Shown piece after piece: positions 36,458-44,834 of a stretch of 61,313 nucleotides of DNA. The position numbers and the translations under genes were made by a program. Origin of the DNA: Alphaproteobacteria bacterium (lineage in GTDB: Bacteria; Pseudomonadota; Alphaproteobacteria; UBA9219); assembly GCA_013289265.1 (NCBI GenBank), contig JABDAH010000001.1, positions 66-61,378 on the forward strand, in the 5' to 3' direction. Under the pieces are notes generated by a model. It ran no database searches. It worked only from the letters and a program-made list of their open reading frames with translations, and was not told the DNA's origin. Numbering within the stretch: position 1 is the first letter of the stretch; each line of letters begins with the position of its first letter.

Positions 36458-37479
36458 AGCGCACCTCCGCCCGGTGCCGGATTGCCCGCACCGAGCTCCG
36501 GCCAGAGAGTAAAGAACTTGCGTGGGTTGCGATGGCCCCATGCTGCCCAATCGGTGATGGCTGCCGCAGGCCAGCTTTTGGTATTTGGGTTTTTGAAATG
36601 TTGCGTTCGGGAGTTCGACGTGGAGGTCGTACCTCTCGCGGCATGCGAGAGCAGTTCTTTAAGAGGGCTTGAACTGTTTGTGCCTGAGCCACCAAGTCCT
36701 AGACTGGCACCACTTGGTGCAGATGCTGGTTTTGTTTGAGAGGGCGGTGACGCTTGTTCGTCCCCACGCCGAGCAGATGGGACTGTCCGTGCAGCATGGG
36801 CAGTAGAAGTAGTAGAGTTAGGCTTGTCGGAAAAAGAAGATATGCTGTACTCGGTTGTTACAACCCATTTGCCATTACGGCGGATGATGCTCGCATCGAT
36901 GGCATTCTTCTGCAGATAGCGGTTCTGTAGCTCAAAGAAGGCTCGCTGCTTTTCTTTGATGTACTCACTCAGAGCTGGGCTGTTCTTTGGGAACCTGTCT
37001 TTGGTTTTGGCCCAGTCACCGTTTTCGAACTTACGCAGTGGCACCATAATATGAACATGGTAGTTGCGGGTGTCGCTATCTCTGTCTGGGGCATGAATGG
37101 CCCAATCGGCGGCATAGCCTTTTCTGGTGAACTGCTCCCTTACATAGTCTTTGACGTATCGGATGTTTTCTTCAAGCGAGAGCTCATGTGGCAAGGCCCC
37201 GATGAATTTATGGGCCAAGATGGCTTTAGCCTTGCGAGTGGTTTTATCTTCCCGTGCTTCCAACCTTTTCCAGAGCTGACCTCTGTCTTTAGCCCAAGTT
37301 GGTGCACCAACTGGTACCCATACTTCGGCGCGCAGGATACCGCCCTTAGGAGTAAAGTCGGCAGTATTACCAAAACCGTCATCGAGCTTGGTTCCGGAGA
37401 GATAGGCTGCGTGGGCATGGGCTTTAGGTCCTGTGCCATCCCGGCGCAGGAAGTGGTGCTTTAAGAGCGGAACAGGCAT
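36454..37479 (-). CDS. MobA/MobL-type relaxase, short
   Basis: 341-residue protein. The first 220 residues have the features of the MobA/MobL (MOBQ) relaxases: an N-terminal AHAHAAYLSG, central HELSLEENIRYVKDYVREQF and the metal-binding three-His core in TRNYHVHIMVPLRKFENG (HVH). These enzymes nick one strand at oriT and lead it into the recipient. The catalytic Tyr of this family is close to the N-terminus (AAYLSG). The C-terminal 120 residues are Ser/Pro/Ala-rich with no primase or helicase domain, so this is a minimal relaxase. It overlaps the excisionase-like gene by 4 bases. Hairpins at 37498-37539 lie just upstream. Confidence 0.82.
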   Translation of the reverse strand: MPVPLLKHHFLRRDGTGPKAHAHAAYLSGTKLDDGFGNTADFTPKGGILRAEVWVPVGAPTWAKDRGQLWKRLEAREDKTTRKAKAILAHKFIGALPHELSLEENIRYVKDYVREQFTRKGYAADWAIHAPDRDSDTRNYHVHIMVPLRKFENGDWAKTKDRFPKNSPALSEYIKEKQRAFFELQNRYLQKNAIDASIIRRNGKWVVTTEYSISSFSDKPNSTTSTAHAARTVPSARRGDEQASPPSQTKPASAPSGASLGLGGSGTNSSSPLKELLSHAARGTTSTSNSRTQHFKNPNTKSWPAAAITDWAAWGHRNPRKFFTLWPELGAGNPAPGGGAL

Positions 37480-37497
37480 GCGTCACCAATAAGCAAG

Positions 37498-37539
37498 CCG
37501 CCTTCTCCAGGCGGTCATTTCACTTACTGGTTCAGTAAG
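37498..37539. other. Candidate origin of transfer (oriT)
   Basis: Directly upstream of the relaxase start two perfect hairpins follow each other: CCGCC/GGCGG (37498-37502 and 37510-37514) and CTTACTG/CAGTAAG (37523-37529 and 37533-37539). The second is followed by ACACCTC, giving TAAG plus a C-rich run. MOBQ origins have a hairpin followed by a TAAG-containing nic region, so the layout fits, although the bases after TAAG differ from the IncQ sequence. Confidence 0.4.
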
Positions 37540-37587
37540 ACACCTCTTGCTGCCCACCATGAGCCCAAGAACGGAGATCTTCTTTGG

Positions 37588-37950
37588 CTAAGCGCTAGCC
37601 AGCTTCATTACAGCACCTATCCAATGTGATGTAGAACCTTCCTTAGGGAAGGTAAAACCTACATCCCTCAAATCTTCACTATCGGCATACACATCAAAAA
37701 TATCCGGCTCACTTTCGCGGGGCCACGCCTTGGCATAAAGCGGTTTGCCAGTCGGGGTTTGATACCAACGGATCTGCACCTTTAAATAATTCCTACCGTT
37801 CTTGGCCTTCTTCGTCCATAGTTTGCCAATATCTGTGATAACTTTTGTTTGCCACGTGAAGGACAAAATATTTGGTATCGCCAAAACGGAATCTAACCGT
37901 TCCACACTAAAATATTTGTTCTCTAAAATTCTTTTATCTGAAAATACCAT
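37588..37950 (-). CDS. Hypothetical protein of the element
   Basis: 120-residue soluble-looking protein, rich in Trp, Lys and Asp, that I do not recognise. Residues 30-60 (SFTWQTKVITDIGKLWTKK) are basic and the C-terminal third is acidic. A GGAGG lies directly against the ATG at 37950, too close for ideal use, so the start is uncertain. It is transcribed towards the relaxase gene, 108 bases away, and could be an accessory mobilization or regulatory protein. Confidence 0.45.
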   Translation of the reverse strand: MVFSDKRILENKYFSVERLDSVLAIPNILSFTWQTKVITDIGKLWTKKAKNGRNYLKVQIRWYQTPTGKPLYAKAWPRESEPDIFDVYADSEDLRDVGFTFPKEGSTSHWIGAVMKLASA

Positions 37951-38639
37951 CCTCCAAATTTACCGTATAAATCCTAACAAAAGATGACTAATTATAGGTC
38001 GTTGCGATACAAAAAATGTTGTCTCTGTTTCCCATTGTCTCACACTGTATCCAACTGTGTCTGACGTCTTCCATTACGAATAAAAAATATTTTTATGCGA
38101 TCAAATTTTTAGAAGAAATATTTTTGAACACAAAATTTGTCTCATGAAGCCACTTCCGATCATGAATGGAGTTCAATAGCGAAAGACGTGCCTGGAATAA
38201 TTTTTCTGTGACAGTGACGTCGATATCAGTCGGTCGCATTGTGCCGGATGGCACAATCAAACTAGCCCCATCCCATGGGTGCCACGTGCATTACCTTTAG
38301 GTAATGCTTTCACGTGTACTTGTCTGATTGCTTTAAGCACTAAGATCTGATGTTTTAAGCATAGATGGATATTGCTTTCAGCATCGTGTTTTAGCTATGA
38401 TTGATATAAGAAAATCGGGCCTATTAGATGCCTTTGCAAGCTTTCAATAGTGAGCAGTTTAATAAGGCATCAAGAAGCCATGGTTAATGAAAAGTTTATT
38501 TGTGACCAAGGCCTTATCCGCTATAATAATTTAAGCTGTATAGATTTCAGGTTTCATTAACTAAAATACAGCTAAATTAATGAATAATTTTGGAATCGCA
38601 GCTAGAACTAAAAGAGAATAAAGGAAGAGGCCATTTTGA
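37951..38639. other. 689-base AT-rich control region of the element with hairpins
   Basis: No credible gene. It separates the minus-strand mobilization genes from the plus-strand cargo, so it should hold divergent promoters. Two perfect 8-base hairpins stand out: ATTGTGCC-GGAT-GGCACAAT (38238-38257) and GCATTACC-TTTA-GGTAATGC (38288-38307). The second is flanked by CACGTG on each side (38283, 38311). Related TTTAAGCA repeats lie near 38330 and 38357. It may be an alternative oriT, a replication-like origin or a regulator site. A ribosome site AAGGAAGAGG sits at 38621-38630 before the DotA-like gene. Confidence 0.5.
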
Positions 38640-41318
38640 ATGCTATTTTTCGCGGCCCGTAAAGTTATCGAGTCAACGCAGTCCACTGAACCGGCTGCAC
38701 CCAAACGTCCGTCTATTCTAGGAACAATGTTCAACCCTAGGATTGGCGATAGCTTACGTCCGCTTGGCGAAACTACTAGCGTTTTTGTTCAGCTCATCGC
38801 CATGGTCTTTGCGATGAATGGTCTTTTCCCAAAAAATCATCCAGCATTGTTGGGAGTTGAGGGCGCGCGCCTTAATCTCTCCGAAATTTTTGGTACTGCC
38901 TGGAATAGCTTGTCATTCACTAAGGAAGGGCTGCCGAAAGTTATTCTCTTTTTCGCCGTTACCGGCACAATGATCTTCTCGGTGCTCAGTGTTATCACCG
39001 CGCTTCTCGCTGGATTTATGGGGACCGCGCATGCTGATACGGGCGGAAATGCAAGTATGTTTTCAGCGATGGGGCCCGATGATTTAGCCCAAAATTGGAT
39101 TGATTATCTTTTTAAAGGACATCCATTATCAGATTTTTACGGATTAAGCAGCGGAAGTGCCCCGAATACTTTAGGGCAGGCGAATGATCTCCAATGCGCA
39201 ATGATAACAGCACTTGGCTTTTACAGCAACGCGATGCTTTGTTTCGCGGCCGTAATTTTATTTTATCACCTCGTTTCGATGGTGGTGAATACGGCGCATG
39301 AAGGTGTCGCGATGGGGAAGAGGGCCAATCAAATTTGGGCTCCCGTTCGTTTGGTTTTTGCTATCGGCCTTCTTGTTCCAATAGGTAGTGGTTCAACCGC
39401 TTGTAACACAACAACTGGGGCGGGGTTAAATGCTGGGCAGTATATTGTGATTCAGATGGCGGAGTGGGGTTCTGGCCTCGCTAGTCAAACATGGAGTATA
39501 TTTTTAGGTTCCTTGGCCAAGCAGTATAGTTATGTGCCACCTCCGACACCGAATGTTGAAGCATTAGTAGAAAAAATGGCTGTTCTTGAAGCATGCAGAT
39601 ATGCTTTTAATTATCAATTATGGCAGGTAAACAACAGTGGCCCAGTTAGTGACGATTATATAGGTGGCGCATTTGATCCAACAAATTACTCAGCTCCAAT
39701 ATTAAATTCCCAGCCTTCAAAAGATGGAATGAGGTGGTATTACGGCAATAACATAATCGACGATAATGCCGTATGTGGTTCTTATATACTCAAAACTCCA
39801 TCAGCAAGCAATAATGCCTCTTTTGGAAGTCACAAAGCTGTAAATATTGTGAAGGCATATAATGACGCTTTTGTAAATGAACTGCCAAAGTTCGCCACTC
39901 TTGGCAGTAAAATTTCATACTTTATTCCAGAACATCCCAACGGGGAGGGGCAATCTCCGTCCCCGCTAGATTATCAAAATGAAGTCACAAGTTTTCAAGA
40001 CTCGATGAAGCGAGCACTTGATGCTCAAATGCAAGATTTAAGCGATAGCTCCTTAGCTTCAGATGTTCAGAAATGGTCAGGATACGGCTGGGTAACCGCA
40101 GGGGCGTGGGTAAATACAATCGCGCGTATTCAGGGTGATATATTCGCTGCCAGTACTGACGGAATACCCGTCGTAGTTCTTCCAGCCAGCCGATTAGATG
40201 AAAATGTGGCACTACCTTTGGCTAACTTTGAAAGTTGGCAACTTCTACATATTTCCTCGCCTTCAAGCACTCCAGCCGCCCCAGCCCTTAGTGATCCTTG
40301 CGGCGGGGCACAGCAAACTGCAACTCAGGGAATGAAAAATGATACTAAATGGGATGACGATCATCAATCTATGATCGAAGAAGTGCTTCAAAGAGTTGAT
40401 GCTGCTGCTGCAAATAGCGGCTTATGGAGTACAACAGATGGCTGCCCTGCAAATAATGGCAATCCATCTTTTTCTTTAGGTATGCAATTAAAAACGTCAA
40501 ATCCACTTGCCGAGATTGCAAACTTTGGCCACCAAAGCGTTCTAGTTGCCTACGGACTTATAGATGGGCCAAAGGGAATTTATCAAAAATCTCTTGATAT
40601 CGCACTTAATGAACTCAAGTGGGAAAACGCACGTTTCGGCAAGGATCCCCCAGTAGATAGGATCGCAAGAGAGCTTTACAAACTAAAAATAGCTGCCTGG
40701 CATGTTAATATTGATACCATGTTCGCTCTTATATTCTTTTCGTGTGGATATGTTTTAGCCTTCGTTGTCCCATTGCTTCCCTTTTTCCGCTTTTTCTTTA
40801 ATATTTTAACATGGATAGTTTCTTTATTAGAGGCAATTGTAGCTGTGCCTTTAATTGCTTTGGGGCATCTCAATCCGGAAGGAGAGGGGTTGCCGAGCCA
40901 ATCTGCAAAAGCAGCTTATTTTATGATATTTAATATTTTTCTTCGTCCCGTCATGACCGTTTTTGGATTGATTGCTGGTCTTCTCGTTTTCATAATAGCA
41001 ATCATTTTTTTAAATGCCACTTATGGACTTGCCGTTGCCAGTACTGGCTCTACTATGCATGGGCACACCACGTTTATACGCATAATATATACCCTTATGT
41101 ACGGAGCCACTGTTTACTCGTGTGCCAATAATTGCTTTAAAACTATTGGTGCTTTCCCAGAAAATGCTCTTCGCTGGATTGGGCAACAAGCACATCATGA
41201 AAGAATGGGAGATGGCGGGCGTGCTGTGCAAGCAGTTATGGGGCAAGCACAAACCTACGGTGGCCAAAAAGCTTTGGATATTGCTAAGGTTACTAGAGGT
41301 AGCGGCGGGGGAGTCTAG
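38640..41318 (+). CDS. DotA/TraY-family type IVB secretion membrane protein
   Basis: 892-residue polytopic protein. The segment HEGVAMGKRANQIWAPVRLVFAIGLLVPIG (near residues 220-250) is the hallmark of DotA of Legionella Dot/Icm and TraY of IncI plasmids. Hydrophobic segments are seen near residues 50-70, 97-125, 190-220 and 235-252. A polar region of about 430 residues with several Cys follows (presumably periplasmic), then membrane segments near 690-745, 765-797 and 810-835. TraY/DotA are inner-membrane parts of the type IVB apparatus; TraY of R64 is also the target of the exclusion protein ExcA, and DotA can form rings. None of the other dot/icm/tra genes is in this element. Start ATG 38640 follows AAGGAAGAGG by 9 bases. 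Confidence 0.85.
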   Translation: MLFFAARKVIESTQSTEPAAPKRPSILGTMFNPRIGDSLRPLGETTSVFVQLIAMVFAMNGLFPKNHPALLGVEGARLNLSEIFGTAWNSLSFTKEGLPKVILFFAVTGTMIFSVLSVITALLAGFMGTAHADTGGNASMFSAMGPDDLAQNWIDYLFKGHPLSDFYGLSSGSAPNTLGQANDLQCAMITALGFYSNAMLCFAAVILFYHLVSMVVNTAHEGVAMGKRANQIWAPVRLVFAIGLLVPIGSGSTACNTTTGAGLNAGQYIVIQMAEWGSGLASQTWSIFLGSLAKQYSYVPPPTPNVEALVEKMAVLEACRYAFNYQLWQVNNSGPVSDDYIGGAFDPTNYSAPILNSQPSKDGMRWYYGNNIIDDNAVCGSYILKTPSASNNASFGSHKAVNIVKAYNDAFVNELPKFATLGSKISYFIPEHPNGEGQSPSPLDYQNEVTSFQDSMKRALDAQMQDLSDSSLASDVQKWSGYGWVTAGAWVNTIARIQGDIFAASTDGIPVVVLPASRLDENVALPLANFESWQLLHISSPSSTPAAPALSDPCGGAQQTATQGMKNDTKWDDDHQSMIEEVLQRVDAAAANSGLWSTTDGCPANNGNPSFSLGMQLKTSNPLAEIANFGHQSVLVAYGLIDGPKGIYQKSLDIALNELKWENARFGKDPPVDRIARELYKLKIAAWHVNIDTMFALIFFSCGYVLAFVVPLLPFFRFFFNILTWIVSLLEAIVAVPLIALGHLNPEGEGLPSQSAKAAYFMIFNIFLRPVMTVFGLIAGLLVFIIAIIFLNATYGLAVASTGSTMHGHTTFIRIIYTLMYGATVYSCANNCFKTIGAFPENALRWIGQQAHHERMGDGGRAVQAVMGQAQTYGGQKALDIAKVTRGSGGGV

Positions 41319-41490
41319 TTTAGGCTATTTACTTCTCATTAACTAAATATCTGTGCCGCCTTGGGACTTGTGATGGAATTAGCAGGATTTTAATAGCTAT
41401 TTGCCTAAAATAGTCTCGTGAAAGTATTGCTGTATAAGAACTATGTTGTTTTTTGTGGTACTATGGAAGTGATAATAAAGGATAGATATT

Positions 41491-43524
41491 ATGTGGAAGC
41501 TTCTTAAATATATACCAGAAGGTATCAGCTGGGCATGGAAAGCTCTTAAGGCTGCTCAAGAGGCTGCCGAAATGGCGAAAGCCGTTAAGCTTGCTGAAGC
41601 CGCTCGGGCTGCAGCCACCGCGGCCAGAAAAGCTGACAAAGTTGCCATTGCTGCACAAGATGCCGCAAAAGCCGCCCGTGGAACAGACGATGCGATTGCT
41701 GCCGATATAAAAGCTGCAGCTACTAATAAGCAATCAGTAGCCGCTAAAGATGCTGCTACTGAAGCTGCTAAGAAGCTAGAAAACACATCCGTCAAAAAAG
41801 CAAAAGTGGCAGCTACTGCGGCTAAAGAGGCGAAACTTGCTAAAGCTGATAGAGCTATTGATAGCGTAAAGGTTCGCGATACCAAGACAGCCATGATAAG
41901 CGCAAGAGATGCCTCAAAAAAACTGATTGCTGAGCGGGCGGCGGCGGCAGATGCAGCAAAAGCTCTTCAGAGAGAAAGAGATTTTCGTCCTGAGCTTGTT
42001 ACAAATATCTCTCAACTAAAAGAACGTGAGGCGCTATTTAAGGAAGTAAAGACGGCCATAGAAGCGCCTAAAAAAGACCCCGCCTGGAAGTTTATTGGAA
42101 GAGGTAAAAGGGTCGCATCTAAGCAAGCTGCGTATGAAAGCAAGCTCATTGCCCATGCCAACCAGCTGATAAGGGAGAGTTTGGATGGCAAGATCAAAAC
42201 CATAGGTGGTGAGATCAGAGGCATTACTACAAAACTGGCAAATCCTGCTGTAAAAGCTGAGCAAAGGGCATCTTTATCTGTAGAGCTGGGCGAAAAAGAA
42301 GAAGCGTTAGGTCTTCTCAAGAAAGACCGTAAACGTCTTTATTCTGCAGATGGAAAACCAATTTCGGGAAATGCAGCTGATCAGCAGTTACCGCGAGGAG
42401 CTGAAGCGGTTGACGACGGCTTAACTCCAGCACAGAGAAGAAGAATCGCAAAATATCGAGTAGACCCTGTCAAAAAAGCCAAAGTGGACAAAATGCAGGC
42501 GGATAGGATTGCGCATCCTGTCTGGTTTGCATTTAAATCTTTTGCTGGCAATAAATTTATGTGGGCGGCTCTTCTAATTCCTACAACTGCTGTAGGTTAT
42601 TTTGGCACCACTTATTTTCTAGCTCAAAGACATTTACATCGTAGAGAAGCAATTTTGCAAAACCCCAAATCAGCCGGTAATGAGGTAGACTCAGATGTTG
42701 CGGCCTTGGGCGACACATTGAAATTTGCAGGAGAGGAGGCTCAAATTTTGGTTGGGCTTAAAAAAGTTGATTCCTCTGCCGCAACTTCTGCCAATAATTC
42801 GAGCTTAGCGAGCGCCCCTGGTTCTACAGCGGGCAAAAAAGATTCTTCGCCGCCTATTGATGAAGTCAAGGGTGGGGTTAAAAAAGCTACAAGTGGCATT
42901 GCTGCCGTAGTTAATAATTTTTCCCAAAAGATTGATCAGGCGACTAATGCTGGCCTTGAAGCTCCAATTATGGGCAAAGGTGAGCAAAATCAGACCGTTG
43001 AAGACTCATTAAAAGACGATCCCATTTTTGATAGGCCCAGCTCTTCTAGTGTGAAGAAGCCTGAAGCAAAGCCCAAGGGCCCAAAAAATTCGAAGAGTGA
43101 CGCTGATGCCGCTTGGGCAAGAGCCAGTGGTGCCTATCATTCTTCAGACTCCTCCAGCGAATCAAGTTCTGAACGAACAAAGGATCCGGTTTCTTATGTT
43201 CTGCCCGCAACAAAAATACCTACATCAACAGCCCCGGTTATCATAAAGCTAAATGACACAACATCACCTGCTCCAATCGGCCAAGCAGTAAGCTTCATTG
43301 CGGGTAATAATGGTGATTACTCTAGTTCTGTGAAGGGTAGTTTTACCTTAGGGGGATTATCGCCTTCCTACAAAAAACCGCATGGCGTAAATTATCAAAG
43401 TCAGTTAGGAGCTAACCCCACAATTGATATGATTGCAGCGCCCGTTGTTTTCGCTGTCTCTCGCGATGCAGTAAGACCAGCTTCTGTGGTGCGTGACCCG
43501 CAACTGCAATCGGTTGTAATTTAA
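41491..43524 (+). CDS. Ala/Lys-rich coiled-coil protein with one membrane segment
   Basis: 677-residue protein that I do not recognise. Residues about 15-155 are an Ala/Lys/Glu-rich helical repeat region (for example AAKDAATEAAKKLE), likely coiled coil, followed by a second helical stretch to about 290. One transmembrane segment lies at about 355-378 (MWAALLIPTTAVGYFGTTYFLA). After it comes a Ser/Ala/Lys-rich disordered region (about 400-560) and a C-terminal beta-like domain (about 570-677) with AVSFIAGNNGDYSSSVKGSF. A large protein with cytoplasmic helices and an exported tail next to a DotA-like gene could be a scaffold or a substrate. It is 172 bases downstream of that gene and its start lies after AAAGGATAG. 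Confidence 0.6.
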   Translation: MWKLLKYIPEGISWAWKALKAAQEAAEMAKAVKLAEAARAAATAARKADKVAIAAQDAAKAARGTDDAIAADIKAAATNKQSVAAKDAATEAAKKLENTSVKKAKVAATAAKEAKLAKADRAIDSVKVRDTKTAMISARDASKKLIAERAAAADAAKALQRERDFRPELVTNISQLKEREALFKEVKTAIEAPKKDPAWKFIGRGKRVASKQAAYESKLIAHANQLIRESLDGKIKTIGGEIRGITTKLANPAVKAEQRASLSVELGEKEEALGLLKKDRKRLYSADGKPISGNAADQQLPRGAEAVDDGLTPAQRRRIAKYRVDPVKKAKVDKMQADRIAHPVWFAFKSFAGNKFMWAALLIPTTAVGYFGTTYFLAQRHLHRREAILQNPKSAGNEVDSDVAALGDTLKFAGEEAQILVGLKKVDSSAATSANNSSLASAPGSTAGKKDSSPPIDEVKGGVKKATSGIAAVVNNFSQKIDQATNAGLEAPIMGKGEQNQTVEDSLKDDPIFDRPSSSSVKKPEAKPKGPKNSKSDADAAWARASGAYHSSDSSSESSSERTKDPVSYVLPATKIPTSTAPVIIKLNDTTSPAPIGQAVSFIAGNNGDYSSSVKGSFTLGGLSPSYKKPHGVNYQSQLGANPTIDMIAAPVVFAVSRDAVRPASVVRDPQLQSVVI

Positions 43525-43677
43525 AGTTACGTATTTGGGGGAATGCGTTAAAAACACAGATGACATCGTGCTGTGTCTTTAGAATCAAGAAGTTACAATT
43601 GAAATTAATTATCTTTTAAAGACATCAGGTTATAATAAAGCTATTGCTTAAGGCGCCAATTTTTAGATTGGGAATAA

Positions 43678-44814
43678 ATGGCTTCTTTTTATTCAAATAT
43701 AAAAAATATCTTTAAACCTGCGGTGAATTCACCCGTTGGAAAAATTGTCAAATTTGCTATTGAATCCCCTCTAGGAAAATTTCTTATCAAGACTGCAGCC
43801 ATAGCTGATTTTGCTGTAGCGGGCTGGCAATTTGGCGGAAACGTTGGCGAAACCGTTGGTGGTTGGATCGGCGGGGCCAAAGGTGCAGCTTGGGGTAAAA
43901 AATGGGGCGGGCCTATTTTGGCCGGAGTTGTTGGTGTCGCTGCTATTGCGGCTGTTGTATTTGGTGGGCCTGAGGTAGCAGTAATAGCTTCGCAAATTGC
44001 GCTCTGGGGTACAGTTGCATCTGTTGCAACGGTTGTTGGTCATGATCTTTGGCGAAACAAAGGGCAGCTAGGGGCAGTTGTAACGAACGCAATTCATCAT
44101 CCCTTGAGTGCACTTAAATACATTGGCAGTGTATTAGACAGAGGCATGAGTTTTAACCCCTTAACGAAAGATTTTTGGAAAGATATTAATACTCCTGCTC
44201 TTGTGATTGATGCTGGCCCTAAGCCGTTAGTCTCTAAGCAACGGATCCCGGTTTCCCAATCTACCTACGCTAAGTCACCCGCCTCTATCGGGGTTCAGGC
44301 TAAGCCTATAGCATCGGTTGCGCACGATGCGGGCTTGCACAATAACAAGACATCGGGTGGCTCTGCAGGTGGGGTTGGCAAATCTGCGGCAGCAACTACT
44401 CAACACAAAATGGTCCGTCGTTCAGGGCCTGCGCGTCGACAGGGCATTAGCTATAAATCGATCCAGCCGCATGTTGCGCTGAAACTATTGAATGTCGCGA
44501 ATAGGGCGATGGACGATATCACGCCTATTGCGCGTTTGTCCTTGGACTCTCCAGCTGACATGTTGCTTAACACTAACCCCGGAGCTTCGTTACAGTTGAC
44601 GATGGATGACACGGCGAAACCGAGCTCGCCAATCGCCGCAGGCAGCGGAACTTATGCAGAGTTGAGAGCGGTAACTAAACCAGTTTTGCCTGATGCGGCC
44701 ACAACTGTTCAGACAGGGACGAGAGGATCTACGGCAACTTCTCAACCCGCCGTTGCGCCTTCTAAACCAACAAACCTGTTTGACAAGACCAGGCTTGAAA
44801 CTGCCCATGCCTAA
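43678..44814 (+). CDS. Glycine-zipper hydrophobic protein, possible pore-former or effector
   Basis: 378-residue protein with no recognised family. Residues about 40-78 hold a glycine-zipper-like series (GGNVGETVGGWIGGAKGAAWG), followed by a hydrophobic hairpin (about 78-125, ILAGVVGVAAIAAVVFGG and VAVIASQIALWGTVASVATVVG). The C-terminal 200 residues are Ala/Ser/Pro/Thr-rich and largely unstructured-looking, with a basic patch (KMVRRSGPARRQG). There is no cleavable signal. Glycine zippers and such hairpins occur in pore-forming toxins and membrane-inserting effectors. It lies in line with the DotA-like and coiled-coil genes on the plus strand. Function is open. Confidence 0.55.
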   Translation: MASFYSNIKNIFKPAVNSPVGKIVKFAIESPLGKFLIKTAAIADFAVAGWQFGGNVGETVGGWIGGAKGAAWGKKWGGPILAGVVGVAAIAAVVFGGPEVAVIASQIALWGTVASVATVVGHDLWRNKGQLGAVVTNAIHHPLSALKYIGSVLDRGMSFNPLTKDFWKDINTPALVIDAGPKPLVSKQRIPVSQSTYAKSPASIGVQAKPIASVAHDAGLHNNKTSGGSAGGVGKSAAATTQHKMVRRSGPARRQGISYKSIQPHVALKLLNVANRAMDDITPIARLSLDSPADMLLNTNPGASLQLTMDDTAKPSSPIAAGSGTYAELRAVTKPVLPDAATTVQTGTRGSTATSQPAVAPSKPTNLFDKTRLETAHA

Positions 44815-44834
44815 ATCTCTTTACCGGCACATTT

